The position numbers and the translations under genes were made by a program. From DASXMT01 sp963803065 (GTDB taxonomy: Bacteria > Actinomycetota > Acidimicrobiia > Acidimicrobiales > RAAP-2), in NCBI GenBank assembly GCA_963803065.1, contig CAWDKW010000007.1, forward strand, positions 162,536 to 226,535: a DNA stretch of 64,000 bases. The letters are read 5' to 3'. The notes below the pieces were generated by a model, which saw only the letters and a program-made list of their open reading frames with translations, did no database searches and was not told where the DNA came from. Positions 7,675 through 17,152 of this stretch are shown piece by piece. Numbering within the stretch: position 1 is the stretch's first letter; every line of letters starts with the position of its first letter.

Positions 7675-8850
7675 TTAGGGCAATTTGTATAGTCGTGCAG
7701 CGTTGTCATGCAGCAGCTTTCGAAGCACCGTCTCAGGGAGGTGACCGAACTGCTGACTGACATACTCGTTTGGAGCCAGGGCAGTGCTGGCGGGCCCCGG
7801 GGACATACTCGTTGGATGAGGGAAATCGCTCTCGAACAAGATGTTGTCGGCCCCTAGCTCTTCGACGGCATGCAAAGCGGTAGAGCTTTCGAACCAGAAG
7901 CATCCGTACATCTGCCGCTTGAAGTATTCGCTTGGAAGCAGATCGTACTCCGGGTGTTCTTCTCGGACGCCGGAGTTCTTCCACTGCCAGTCGAGGGCCG
8001 CCATGACATACGGGATCCACCCGACGCCACTCTCCACCGACACAAAGTTTAAGCGCGGAAATCGATGACAGACGCCACCAGCGATGAGTAGTGACATCGT
8101 CTTCGCGTTGCTGAGGAAGAACGACATTGATCCAGCTGCCCAAAGCGCATGTTTGCCGCTGTCAGGATGTCCTACTTCGTCCATCGACGCTGTGTCACCA
8201 GTGCCGATGTGAAAGTTTATGGGCAGTTCCATCGCTTGCGCAGCCGCCCAGAGGCGGTCCCAATGCCTGTCGTCGAGATGTGGAAGTCCGAACCGTCGGG
8301 GGTTCTGAGTGAAGGTCACGCCACGGTGGCCCATCCCCGCACAGCGCTCCATCTCGCTAATAGTCTTGTCGAGGTCCCAGAAGGGGAGCGAGGCGATGGG
8401 AATTAAGCGGTTAGGTGCTGCGCTGCTCCACTCGGTCTGCCAGTCGTTGTATACCCGGATGATGTCAAATTGCAGCTCCGCACCGTTTAATCTGATGAGT
8501 CGTTCGGTGTTGAACAGCGCAAGGTTTGGGTACAGCACTTGAGCGTGGATGCCGTACTCGTCCATTAGCGCTAGCCGCGCTTTGGCGTCCCACAGAGTGG
8601 GATCGAGGTCGGCGAAGCGCTTCGGATGACTAGGCGGGAAATCTTCAAAGCCCGCCATGGCGGGTTCGCCGACGGCCATGGTGGGCTCGTTGGCGACGTA
8701 CCACACCTCTTCGCGTGCTCCGTTGTCCCAACGGACGTGAGGTGTCTCATCGCCCCACTTCGCGGATAACTGTGAGGTCCAAAGGTCGGCGGGCTCGATT
8801 ACATGCGTGTCCGCATCGATGATGTTGATGTCTTTGATCAAGTCGAGCAT
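7675..8850 (-). CDS. Amidohydrolase family 2 protein (ACMSD/decarboxylase-like)
   Basis: About 391 residues. Metal-ligand motifs of the amidohydrolase-2 family are visible: DADTHVIEP at the N-terminus, INFHIGTGD near 220 and FESDFPHPTS near 345. Members are metal-dependent decarboxylases or C-C hydrolases such as ACMSD, LigW and 4-oxalomesaconate hydratase-related enzymes. The start at 8850 (MLDLIKD) was chosen because GGAGG lies 8 nt before it; ATGs at 8865 and 8856 in the same frame are poorly spaced. In this cluster it may cleave or decarboxylate a ring-opened acid, which is inference. Confidence 0.82.
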   Translation of the reverse strand: MLDLIKDINIIDADTHVIEPADLWTSQLSAKWGDETPHVRWDNGAREEVWYVANEPTMAVGEPAMAGFEDFPPSHPKRFADLDPTLWDAKARLALMDEYGIHAQVLYPNLALFNTERLIRLNGAELQFDIIRVYNDWQTEWSSAAPNRLIPIASLPFWDLDKTISEMERCAGMGHRGVTFTQNPRRFGLPHLDDRHWDRLWAAAQAMELPINFHIGTGDTASMDEVGHPDSGKHALWAAGSMSFFLSNAKTMSLLIAGGVCHRFPRLNFVSVESGVGWIPYVMAALDWQWKNSGVREEHPEYDLLPSEYFKRQMYGCFWFESSTALHAVEELGADNILFESDFPHPTSMSPGPASTALAPNEYVSQQFGHLPETVLRKLLHDNAARLYKLP

Positions 8851-9051
8851 TCGCATGGCCTCCATGTTGACGCCGTTGTACCTTCAGAGTAATTCTAAGA
8901 TCTAATGGTTTGAGAGTAGAGCGTCGGCCAGACTTGGTCAAGGCGATAGACGGCAAATGCTCGTCGAGCCGGCGACATCGGTCCTCATCCCTGGGCGCTG
9001 ACGCCACACGGTCATCGTCTTGTCCCGGGCCGACCGCGAACACCGAACTAG

Positions 9052-9930
9052 TCAGCCATCAACCTCGAATGGTCCAGGTCGAGGACCGAAGTCGCCGAGG
9101 CGCCCGAACTGGGGAGGCCGCTTCTCGCTACGAGCGGCGATTCCTTCCTTGAAGTCCGGACCTGCGAAGGTCTGTACCATCAGCTGGTTCGCCTCCCGTT
9201 CGGACGGTCCCAGACTTGCGTTAAGCCCGCTATAAACCTGGTTTTTGATGATCGCCATGGACGCAGGGGAGCAATTCTCCGCTAAGTCGCGTACGTAACG
9301 AATGCTGTGCGGGAGGACTTCGTCGGTCGGGAGTGCGCGGTTCACCGCCCCCATAGCTTCAGCCTCTCTGCCGGAAACCTTGCGAGACGACAGCAGGAGG
9401 TCGAGCGCGCGGGCTGTGCCGACCAGGCGCGGGAGCAACCAAGCGATGCCCCATTCAGCGATCAGACCCCACTGAGAGAATGACGTAAAGAGAGCTGCGT
9501 CAGCCGCCATGAAACGTAGATCGCAGCACAGGACTATCGAGAGCGCCATCCCAGCTACCGGGCCGTTGATTGCTGCTATGACGGGCTTCTTGACCGCCAG
9601 TAGCCAGGTGTACTCCCCACCGAAGTCTGTCGCTGCCGCCTCTCCTGGAACTGTTCGGAGGCTTTCAAGAGCGGAAGTGTCACCTGCCAGGGAGCTGGTC
9701 TCCTCTAAAAGGTTGAAATCGGCGCCTGCACAGAAGGCACGACCAGCTCCTGTGATGACGATTCCTACTACGGCCGGGTCAACCTCCGCATGCTCGACCG
9801 CGTCACGGAACTCCACCGTCATGCGATGAGTCCATGCATTAAGGGATTTGGGGCGGTTGAGAGTGATGACTCCGACGGGCCCATCCACCTGGTAGAGGAT
9901 GTCCTTATATGGCGACGTGGATTCGTTCAA
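9052..9930 (-). CDS. Enoyl-CoA hydratase/isomerase (crotonase) family protein
   Basis: A 292-residue crotonase-fold protein. GAGRAFCAGADFNLL (about 61-75) is the first oxyanion-hole region and AAINGPVAGMALSIVLCCDLRF (about 115-136) the second. A Glu typical of hydratases is not obvious at the second catalytic position (FSQWGLIAEWG follows), so isomerase, hydrolase or lyase activity is possible. It starts at a TTG with GGGGAGG about 11 nt upstream. It lies downstream of the divergent MaoC pair, separated by about 165 bp. Confidence 0.82.
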   Translation of the reverse strand: MNESTSPYKDILYQVDGPVGVITLNRPKSLNAWTHRMTVEFRDAVEHAEVDPAVVGIVITGAGRAFCAGADFNLLEETSSLAGDTSALESLRTVPGEAAATDFGGEYTWLLAVKKPVIAAINGPVAGMALSIVLCCDLRFMAADAALFTSFSQWGLIAEWGIAWLLPRLVGTARALDLLLSSRKVSGREAEAMGAVNRALPTDEVLPHSIRYVRDLAENCSPASMAIIKNQVYSGLNASLGPSEREANQLMVQTFAGPDFKEGIAARSEKRPPQFGRLGDFGPRPGPFEVDG

Positions 9931-10094
9931 GGTTTTCTATGCCTCCCCTGATGGACCAATTGCAAGATTCCTTCTGTTACGAGCCTTCGGGGTTCAAAGG
10001 CTGATCCGAGGCACCCAGATTGGGTCCGGTCTCCTCGTGGACGCGACGGTCGCAACTACGATAATATAGAAAGCGAGTAGCGCAAGGGGGCCTG

Positions 10095-10526
10095 GTGCCG
10101 AAGGTCGGAACTCGAGGTGAGCCGTTCGAGGTCGTGGTTGAACTCGGCAAGATCCGGGAATTCGCTCGCGCCACCGTATCCGGTCACGAATTGTACCAAC
10201 GAGGAAGTAGCTCTCCCCCAACGTTCCTGATGTCGGCTGAGTTCTGGATGCTTCCCGAGAATGGGCCTTGGCAGGGCGATCCACCTAGTTTCGACCGTCT
10301 TGTTCATGGCGAGCAGGAATTCGTTTTCAATGGTCCGCCGCCTTCGCAGGGTCAGCGCTTGGAAGGTACGACGAAGGTAGACAAGGTGTACTCGAAGACC
10401 GGCAAGCGGGGCGGTGCCATGAACTTCGTCGAGACGGTCACCGAATTCAGGGTCCCCGGATCCCGAGATGTGCTCGTCACTATGCGGTCAACGCTCATCG
10501 AGACGGGCCAAGCGGTACGGCCGTGA
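10095..10526 (+). CDS. MaoC-like/FAS1-type dehydratase N-terminal domain protein
   Basis: A 143-residue single hot-dog domain of the kind found in the N-terminal half of double hot-dog hydratases. GKIREFARAT opens the fold and PPTFLMSAEFW and VHGEQEFVF follow. It lacks the catalytic D-x4-H motif, which is carried by the overlapping partner at 10523. The two are expected to form one heteromeric enoyl-CoA hydratase, as ChsH1/ChsH2 do in cholesterol side-chain degradation. It starts at a GTG with AAGGGGG a few nt upstream. Stop and next start overlap by 4 bp, indicating translational coupling. Confidence 0.8.
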   Translation: MPKVGTRGEPFEVVVELGKIREFARATVSGHELYQRGSSSPPTFLMSAEFWMLPENGPWQGDPPSFDRLVHGEQEFVFNGPPPSQGQRLEGTTKVDKVYSKTGKRGGAMNFVETVTEFRVPGSRDVLVTMRSTLIETGQAVRP

Positions 10527-10945
10527 CGCCAGAGGAGTTGGCTTCCATCGTCGTAGGCGCGGCCAAGGCGCCCTTTGTAGACCGCCCGCTGACGGTCACA
10601 GATTTCGTTCGGTATCAAGGAGCCGCTGGAGATATGAATCCGATCCACCACGACGCCGAATTCGCACAGAGGGCCGGCTACCCGGGTCCTTTCGCCGTTG
10701 GAATGCGCCAGGCCGGAGTTCTCGCGTCCTTTGCAACCGAGTGGCTGGGACCGGAAAACATTCGCCACTTTCGGGTTCAGTTTCGCGAACAAGCATGGCC
10801 TGGCGATGTGATCACATATTCTGGCACCGTAACGAGTGTACGCGACGGAGGCCAGGTGCGGCTCGTGGATCTCGCCTTAGCAGCTACGCGTCAGACCGGC
10901 GGAATCCACGCAAGAGGATGGGCGACATTCGAGGTCTCAACATGA
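10523..10945 (+). CDS. MaoC family hydratase, catalytic subunit
   Basis: A 140-residue hot-dog domain protein with the hydratase motif GDMNPIHHDAEFAQRAGYPG (about residues 33-52), where Asp and His are the catalytic pair, followed by FAVGMRQAGVL. It forms a coupled pair with the non-catalytic partner at 10095 (GTGA overlap). The pair probably hydrates an enoyl-CoA to a 3R-hydroxyacyl-CoA in the cytoplasm. The acyl-CoA synthetase at 11090 follows after a 144-bp gap containing an inverted repeat. Confidence 0.85.
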   Translation: MTPEELASIVVGAAKAPFVDRPLTVTDFVRYQGAAGDMNPIHHDAEFAQRAGYPGPFAVGMRQAGVLASFATEWLGPENIRHFRVQFREQAWPGDVITYSGTVTSVRDGGQVRLVDLALAATRQTGGIHARGWATFEVST

Positions 10946-11017
10946 GGCGACTCTCTATCCCGAACGCCAATCGGCGGAGTAGTCAGTTTAGGAGAGGGAC
11001 GTTAATTTGAAGACTAG

Positions 11018-11047
11018 AACTGGGATTTGCATATATATGACCCAGTT
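11018..11047. promoter_or_regulatory. Inverted repeat upstream of the acyl-CoA synthetase
   Basis: Perfect arms AACTGGG (11018-11024) and CCCAGTT (11041-11047) flank a 16-bp spacer that contains a second palindrome, CATATATATG (11030-11039). Two nested symmetries in the only sizeable gap of the run favour an operator, but 7-bp arms alone can arise by chance. Confidence 0.35.
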
Positions 11048-11089
11048 GAGTGAAGGTTCCGATGATCTGAGGGCGGTACAACCTCAGCG

Positions 11090-12691
11090 GTGTCCTCAAT
11101 GAAACCTCACTCTCCTGACTTGAACGAGATCTGGGGTACTGAGGTCGTCGAAAGCAATTATGCGGGGCACCCGGGATTGATGTACCGACCGTCGCCAAAG
11201 ACCATACCCGAGCTTCTCATTGGAACCCAACGATGGGTGGGGCGCGATTACCTAGTGCAAGGGGACCGGCGCATCACCCACGATCAATTCCATCGGGCGA
11301 TTGGCCACGCTGCATCCCACCTCGCGGGCAGGGGAGTAGGCCCCGGCGACCGCGTGGTGATCTTCTCTTACAACAACCCGGAATTTGTCCTGGCTACTTG
11401 GGCCATCTGGTGGCTTGGTGCGGTTCCGGTTTACGCCAATCGCTGGTGGAGTCCATCTGAGATCTTGCACGGGCTCGAAACGGCTCAACCCACTCTGATT
11501 TTGGCTGATACGACCTCAGTTGGTTATGGGGAGATTCCGGCGGAGCCGATCGAGGAGCTCAGTAGTAAGTTCGAGGCGGCGGGCGAATCCGGGCTCCCCG
11601 CCTATGAGAACCTTGACCAGGATGCGCCAGCATTGGTGCTCTTCACATCCGGCAGCTCTGGGGCGCCCAAGGGGGTGCTGCTTTCGCAGCGGTCGGTGAT
11701 CGCCAACCAGCACAACCTGCTGAGTCGGGCCAGCCGACTACCTCAGAGTATCGACCCTGCAGCTGCACAACCGGCGGTGATGGTCTCGACCCCCTTGTTC
11801 CACATCGGGGGAGTATCGAACATTCTCACTAATCTAATTTCCGGCGGAAAGTTGGCCCTGGGTGTGGGTCGGTTCGATCCGGCCGCGGTGCTAATGACCA
11901 TCGAGAAAGAGCGCATTCAGACATGGGGTGGAGTGCCGACCATGGCGAGTCGGGTGCTCGAGCACCCAGACTTCACAAAGCGAGATCTCTCTAGCCTACG
12001 TTCCTTCCCTCTGGGCGGTGCTCCGGTCTCCCAGGCTCTCTTGTCCCGACTAGCGGACCGTATCCCTCAGCTAAAGGGGCGAGGCCTTGTCAACACGTGG
12101 GGCATGACCGAGTCGGGGGGCTTTGTTACCGTCGCTGGGAGCGCCGACCTGGAACGATTTCCAGGCACAGTCGGACGTCCGTACCCTTGCTCGCAGTTGC
12201 GTATCAACGACCCAGACGAGAAGGGGAACGGCGAAATCCTCCTTCGCTCACCCACGGTGATGTTGGGTTACATCGGGATCGATGATGGGACCTTGGACAG
12301 CGACGGCTGGCTACACACTGGAGATCTCGGCCATATCAACGATGACGGCTACCTGTTTCTGACGGGACGGTCCAAGGACATAGTGATACGTGGCGGCGAG
12401 AATGTCGCCTGCGCTCACGTAGAAGGTGCTCTCATGTCACATCCGTCGGTGGTTGAGGCCGCCGTTACAGGCATGCCCGACGAAGATCTGGGCGAGGTAC
12501 TAGTTGCCGGTGTCCGGTTTCGCCCGGGACAACCTGTTACAGCTGACGATTTGCGACGCCACTGCGTCGGATCTCTGGCTCATTTCGAGATTCCGGATCG
12601 TTGGTACATCACGTCCTATCCGTTGCCAACACTTGCGGGCGAAAAAGTCGATAAGACGGCGCTTCGTTCACTGCTGGAGGGCCAGCTTTGA
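11090..12691 (+). CDS. Acyl-CoA synthetase (AMP-forming)
   Basis: A 533-residue ANL-superfamily ligase. The P-loop LFTSGSSGAPKGVLLS is at about 184-199, NTWGMTESGG near 337, HTGDLGHINDDGYLFLTGR near 405-424, and the C-terminal catalytic Lys in GEKVDKTALRSLL near 518. It would activate a carboxylic acid to its CoA thioester with ATP at entry to the pathway. Start is a GTG at 11090 or the ATG at 11099; neither has a strong ribosome binding site. The stop overlaps the TTG start of the next ACAD gene. The substrate is probably medium-length or cyclic; this cannot be specified. Confidence 0.88.
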   Translation: MSSMKPHSPDLNEIWGTEVVESNYAGHPGLMYRPSPKTIPELLIGTQRWVGRDYLVQGDRRITHDQFHRAIGHAASHLAGRGVGPGDRVVIFSYNNPEFVLATWAIWWLGAVPVYANRWWSPSEILHGLETAQPTLILADTTSVGYGEIPAEPIEELSSKFEAAGESGLPAYENLDQDAPALVLFTSGSSGAPKGVLLSQRSVIANQHNLLSRASRLPQSIDPAAAQPAVMVSTPLFHIGGVSNILTNLISGGKLALGVGRFDPAAVLMTIEKERIQTWGGVPTMASRVLEHPDFTKRDLSSLRSFPLGGAPVSQALLSRLADRIPQLKGRGLVNTWGMTESGGFVTVAGSADLERFPGTVGRPYPCSQLRINDPDEKGNGEILLRSPTVMLGYIGIDDGTLDSDGWLHTGDLGHINDDGYLFLTGRSKDIVIRGGENVACAHVEGALMSHPSVVEAAVTGMPDEDLGEVLVAGVRFRPGQPVTADDLRRHCVGSLAHFEIPDRWYITSYPLPTLAGEKVDKTALRSLLEGQL

Positions 12692-13893
12692 CTTTGACTT
12701 CCACTGAGATGCCTGTGACGCAGTTCATAGATGAGGCGAGACATTTCCTCGATTCGTTGGACGTGTTGCGCTCCGCCGACGAGGACTCAAGAGCGATTAG
12801 TGGCCGGAAGGCGTTGTTTAGCTCATCGAGTGAAGCCGAGGTGCGACGGGCGCGGGAATACCAGCGTTCGATCTTCGACGCTGGATACGCGGCGATCTCT
12901 CTCTCGCGTAAAGAGGGCGGCCTAGGGTTGCCACGGGACTATGAGCGCGCGTTCAAGGCCTTGGAGAGGGAAGTTGGCGTACCATCGAAGGCTCCGCTCT
13001 CTGTCAGTCTAGGAATGGTTGTGCCCACGCTGGCACAGTTCGGAAGCGAGTCGGTAAAGAGCCGTTGGCTGCAACCTTTGCGCCGAGCGGATGCTGTCGG
13101 ATGCCAGCTCTTTAGTGAGCCGGCTGCAGGGTCCGACCTCGCCTCTGTAACCACGACCGCAGTCGCCGACTGCGGGAGTTGGGTGATCGACGGCCAGAAG
13201 GTTTGGACTAGCGGAGCTCACTACGCAGACGTAGGAATAGCGTTAACGCGCACGTGTGACGGACCACGACATGGCAACCTGACGGCGTTTCTGGTCGACC
13301 TTCGTGCGCTAGGAGTCGAAGTTCGGCCACTCCGCCAGATGACGGGTGGATCCGAATTCAATGAAGTGTTCATGAGCGAAGTCCGGGTGCCTGATCAGTG
13401 GAGGCTCGGAGAGGTCGGAAAGGGCTGGACAGTCGCCCTCGCGATGCTGGGCTATGAACGAGGCGCAATTGGCGGATCGGCGACCGGAGGTGCGGGCCTA
13501 TTCCGAATGGATCTTGTAATGCAAATGATCCGCGATGCGGGCCGCAGCAGTGATCCGGCGGTGCGGCAGGAGTTCGCCCGCCTCTATGCGACGGTGACGA
13601 CTGCCAAGGTGATGCGTGCAAGAGCTGACGCCCGAGCCAAAACGGGTCTGCCACCTGGACCAGAGATGTCTCTCGGAAAGATGGCGCTCATACAGAATCT
13701 GACGGGACTCAGCGATCTCGTCAGCTTGATCCTGGGCCCTTGCCTCGTCTCTGACGCAGGTGATGGCCGTTTCGAATGGTCAGAATTTGTCTTAGGTGTG
13801 CCGGGCATGCGCATTGGCGGTGGAACCGACGAAGTGCAACGAAACATCATCGGAGAGCGCATCCTTAACCTACCGAAGGAACCTCTAGGTTGA
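12688..13893 (+). CDS. Acyl-CoA dehydrogenase
   Basis: A 401-residue ACAD. FSEPAAGSDLASV (about 139-151) and GQKVWTSGAHYAD (about 168-180) are the flavin and substrate-loop motifs, and GGTDEVQRNIIGERILNLP is the C-terminal signature. It belongs to the same branch as the gene at 27450. Translation may begin at a TTG overlapping the synthetase stop or at the ATG at 12709. The 3' end overlaps the convergent crotonase gene by 9 bp, so the two transcripts would be antisense there. It probably oxidises the CoA ester made by the upstream synthetase. Confidence 0.87.
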   Translation: MTLTSTEMPVTQFIDEARHFLDSLDVLRSADEDSRAISGRKALFSSSSEAEVRRAREYQRSIFDAGYAAISLSRKEGGLGLPRDYERAFKALEREVGVPSKAPLSVSLGMVVPTLAQFGSESVKSRWLQPLRRADAVGCQLFSEPAAGSDLASVTTTAVADCGSWVIDGQKVWTSGAHYADVGIALTRTCDGPRHGNLTAFLVDLRALGVEVRPLRQMTGGSEFNEVFMSEVRVPDQWRLGEVGKGWTVALAMLGYERGAIGGSATGGAGLFRMDLVMQMIRDAGRSSDPAVRQEFARLYATVTTAKVMRARADARAKTGLPPGPEMSLGKMALIQNLTGLSDLVSLILGPCLVSDAGDGRFEWSEFVLGVPGMRIGGGTDEVQRNIIGERILNLPKEPLG

Positions 13894-14808
13894 TCGAAGA
13901 GGTGTCGTCCCGTCGGCCTGGTCTGGTCTGGACGGCTGAACTGGGGGTGCCTCTTTCCAGTCCGGGACTCCATCGGCGGGCTTGGCTGCGGCAAAGCCAT
14001 CCTCATGGATCGTGGCCCAGTGGGAGTGATTCAGCTGGTGAAGAGCGAAGCAGGCCTGCAGGCTGTTGTAGAAGCCCATATTGTCAACAGTTTGGTTAAC
14101 AGACTCCTTTATCAAAAGCGCAGTCATCGTAGGGCGCGCGGTGATCCTTTGTGCGAACTGCAGAGTGCTCTCGGATATCTCCTCGACAGGGAACACTTTG
14201 CTAAGCATCCCCAATTGGAGAGCCTCCTCAGCGCCGATCGAGTCGCCAGTTAGCATGAGTTCTTTTGTCTTGCGAGGTCCAAATTCCCATGGATGGGCGA
14301 AGTACTCGACTCCACACATACCCATTCGGGCGCCAACCACGTCGGCGAACTCAGTGTCTGTCGCTGCGACTATCAGATCGCACGCCCACATCAGCATTAA
14401 ACCAGCGGCGTATACGGGGCCGTGGACCTGAGCGATCGTGATCTTGCGCAGGTTTCGCCAGCGGATCGTATTCTCGAAAAAATAGTGCCATTCCTGCAAC
14501 ATCAGACCTTCGGCACCACTGCGGGTTGCCCCGTTGGTCCTATAGCTCTGACGCTGAGCGGGACCTAGCTCCTGCTCGGCGATGTGATCCGAAGATCCCA
14601 AATCATGGCCCGAAGAGAACGTCGGACCGGCTCCCCGCAGTATGACAACGCGCACTTGATCTTCCGCCTCGGCGGTGCGGAATGCATCGTCAAGTTCCTC
14701 GAGAAGTCCTCGGTTCTGCGCATTTCGTTGGCGAGGTCTGTTGAGCGTAATCCGTACTATCGTCCCGCCGTCGAGATGCTCGACCGCCAGATAGCGGTAT
14801 TTAGGCAC
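13885..14808 (-). CDS. Enoyl-CoA hydratase/isomerase family protein
   Basis: A 307-residue crotonase homologue. RITLNRPRQRNAQN is near residue 18, GAGPTFSSGHDLGSSD (about 59-74) and VHGPVYAAGLMLMWACDLIVA (about 128-148) form the oxyanion hole. An inserted segment near 75-105 is longer than in typical hydratases. The start overlaps the stop of the aldehyde dehydrogenase gene by 8 bp, so the two are coupled. It ends inside the convergent ACAD gene. Hydratase, isomerase or ring-cleaving hydrolase activities are all found in this fold. Confidence 0.82.
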   Translation of the reverse strand: MPKYRYLAVEHLDGGTIVRITLNRPRQRNAQNRGLLEELDDAFRTAEAEDQVRVVILRGAGPTFSSGHDLGSSDHIAEQELGPAQRQSYRTNGATRSGAEGLMLQEWHYFFENTIRWRNLRKITIAQVHGPVYAAGLMLMWACDLIVAATDTEFADVVGARMGMCGVEYFAHPWEFGPRKTKELMLTGDSIGAEEALQLGMLSKVFPVEEISESTLQFAQRITARPTMTALLIKESVNQTVDNMGFYNSLQACFALHQLNHSHWATIHEDGFAAAKPADGVPDWKEAPPVQPSRPDQADGTTPLRST

Positions 14809-16279
14809 CGGAAACTATGTGCTTAGACTCGAAGTACTCCGCCAGGCCAAGGACACCACCCTCTCGACCGAGACCGCTCATCTTGTACCCACCCCACGGC
14901 TGGTCCGCTGTCATCCCATTTCCTCCTCCATTGATAGTCACCGTGCCTACGTGAAGTCGCCTGGCAACATTGAACGCCTCTGTAGCTGGCCCCCAAACAC
15001 TCCCCGCCAATCCGTACTTGGAATCGTTAGCCATCGCGATAGCCTCATTGATGTCTTCGTAGGGCAGCACGATGCCTACCGGGCCGAACAATTCTTCTTG
15101 AGCGATCTCCGAGTCATTATCAACGTCAAAGACGATTGTCGGCTCATAGTAAAAGCCCCTTTCTCTCTCAGCTGGACGAGCACCGCCAGCTGCGACAGTG
15201 CCCCCCTTCTGCACGGCCCGCTCGACATAGCCAGCGACTGAGGAGCGCTGCTCCGCCGTGATAAGCGGACCGCAGATCGTAGAGGAGTCGCGGGGATCCC
15301 CACATCCAATGGCTTTCGCGGTATCGGTTGCAGCGTTTAGGTATGCGTCGAAGTCCCGTTTGTGAACCAATGTGCGAGTCAGGCAACCACAACCTTGTCC
15401 CGCGTTCATCGCCCAGCCTGTGACGGTGGGAGCCGCTAGGGCGTTCATGTCCACTCCTGGAAGTAGGATCTCTGCCGACTTGCCCCCGAGTTCCAGAACG
15501 ACCTTCTTGATCGTTGGAGCGGCGAGCCCAAGTACCCGCGTTCCGATTACAGCCGAACCGGTAAATGTGACCATGCTTACCCCGGGATGACTGCAAAGAT
15601 ACTCCGCAACCGACGGAGGCCCAAAAACGAAGTTAAACACTCCGGGCGGAAAGCCAGCCTCCTCGACCAGCTTCGCGAAGGCCGTTGACGTATGAACGGC
15701 CTTTGGCGAACACATCATCACTACTGTGCATCCGGCAGCCAAGGCACCTCCGACCTTCCACGCAGCTAGGTTCAGAGGGAAGTTGTACGCGACGACCGCC
15801 GCAACTACTCCCATGGGCTCGCGAATCAGTAGCGATCGCTGTCCCGGCAGGGTGGAACAAATAGGCATTGCGGGATCGGGAATGGCGCCCAAGTGCGCAG
15901 CGGCGTCGGCATACCAGCGCAGGTTGTTGATCGGGTATGGGACCTGCATTCCCTGCGCCACGACCGCCGGCGTTCCGATCTCTGCCACCATCATTGCAGC
16001 GAGGTCGGCAGAATCTCGCTCGATCAGATCGGCCAGTCTTGCGAGAAGCGCTGACCGATCCTCGGGGGTAGTACGTGTCCAGACGCCGGCTTCGAAGGCG
16101 GCAGACGCAGCCACCACGGCGCGATTGACCTGCGCCGGTGTCAGACCGGATGGCCGAGCAAGCACTTCCTCAGTGGAGGGATTAACGACCTGGAACTGCT
16201 CGCCATCTCCCTCGACCCATTGGCCACCGATGTAGCCACGGGCCGTCTGTGAAAAGGTCGCAGTACCTTCGGTGAGCAT
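14801..16279 (-). CDS. NAD(P)-dependent aldehyde dehydrogenase
   Basis: About 492 residues with the aldehyde dehydrogenase landmarks: YNFPLNLAAWKVGGALAAGC near 165, VTFTGSAVIG near 240, catalytic Glu in VLELGGKSAEI near 265, catalytic Cys in NAGQGCGCLTR near 300, and EELFGPVG near 395. It would oxidise an aldehyde to the acid, for example after P450 hydroxylation and alcohol oxidation. The start at 16279 was chosen because AAAGGGGG lies 7 nt upstream; the ATG at 16300 would place that motif inside the coding region. Confidence 0.9.
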   Translation of the reverse strand: MLTEGTATFSQTARGYIGGQWVEGDGEQFQVVNPSTEEVLARPSGLTPAQVNRAVVAASAAFEAGVWTRTTPEDRSALLARLADLIERDSADLAAMMVAEIGTPAVVAQGMQVPYPINNLRWYADAAAHLGAIPDPAMPICSTLPGQRSLLIREPMGVVAAVVAYNFPLNLAAWKVGGALAAGCTVVMMCSPKAVHTSTAFAKLVEEAGFPPGVFNFVFGPPSVAEYLCSHPGVSMVTFTGSAVIGTRVLGLAAPTIKKVVLELGGKSAEILLPGVDMNALAAPTVTGWAMNAGQGCGCLTRTLVHKRDFDAYLNAATDTAKAIGCGDPRDSSTICGPLITAEQRSSVAGYVERAVQKGGTVAAGGARPAERERGFYYEPTIVFDVDNDSEIAQEELFGPVGIVLPYEDINEAIAMANDSKYGLAGSVWGPATEAFNVARRLHVGTVTINGGGNGMTADQPWGGYKMSGLGREGGVLGLAEYFESKHIVSGA

Positions 16280-17152
16280 GAACATTCCCCCTTTGGTCAA
16301 GTGTCCTGTAAAACCGTACGTTTCGCACGCGGCGTGACACTCATCGGCGTGGCCGGTGGGGGCCTCGGTCCCATGGCCGAGGGATAACGAATCGGCCGGA
16401 CCGTAATCAAATAGCGCGTACGATCCGACCGCTCCCTCGTGCCGAGAACGCCGTCTCTCTATCTGACCCAGCGTCGCGTCTAAGCCACTAGTTTAGTTGG
16501 CGACCATCTAACACACAAGTATATGTCCGGACCTCCGCGTCTCGCCGGCGCCTCGGAGAAGGGAGGCCAAGCCGCACCGCTCGGGGGCACAGACATTCCG
16601 GTGAGCTCGACCCTGAGATACACCGGTTGCCAATAGATGGGGATTAGAGTAAGATTTCACGGGCCAAGTCGAATCAGGGACAACGTCAGATCTCGTCAAA
16701 CCCAGGTAATCAGAGAGTGGGAGCGAGTGAGGGGAGGACTGAACTTGAGGCAGACGATAATGGCGCAGGGTGTCCCTATGCGTTCGGCTCAGCTGCCCAT
16801 TCCCGAAGGTTACAAACTGACATCAACAGTGGGATTATGTCGATGCCTGACAGCCGACATTGTTGCTGACCGGACTCACGGAGTCTTCCGCATGATATCC
16901 AATGCCGATGCAGTCGTACACAAAACAACTCGTAATCGCGATGGTGCGAGCAATCACTTGGCCGGCTGTTCTGACATCAGCCCGGTGACTATTTCAAGAA
17001 TAGCGCTATATGGATGGCCTTGACATGAGCGATGGGCCTCGGGCTAGTGGCGAATTCCACCACAGGCCTGCCCCCGATGCTTCGTGGGTAACCACGTGTA
17101 ACCGGCTTGTTGAGGAAACCGATTGCGCAGTCGTAGAAAGGAACCGATTCTT
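16280..17152. other. 873-bp intergenic region between divergent aldehyde dehydrogenase and P450 genes
   Basis: No convincing gene was found. A 128-codon open frame at 16637-17023 has no recognisable domain and an unremarkable start. An imperfect 19-bp palindrome, TTAGTTGG-CGA-CCATCTAA (16493-16511, one mismatched pair), may be an operator. Direct repeats AACCGATT occur at about 17118 and 17142, just before the P450 start. The length and divergent layout suggest regulatory DNA or a decayed gene. Confidence 0.5.

Noticed and set aside
16637..17023. 128-codon frame in the gap before the P450
   Set aside because: No domain and no convincing start; not conserved-looking composition.
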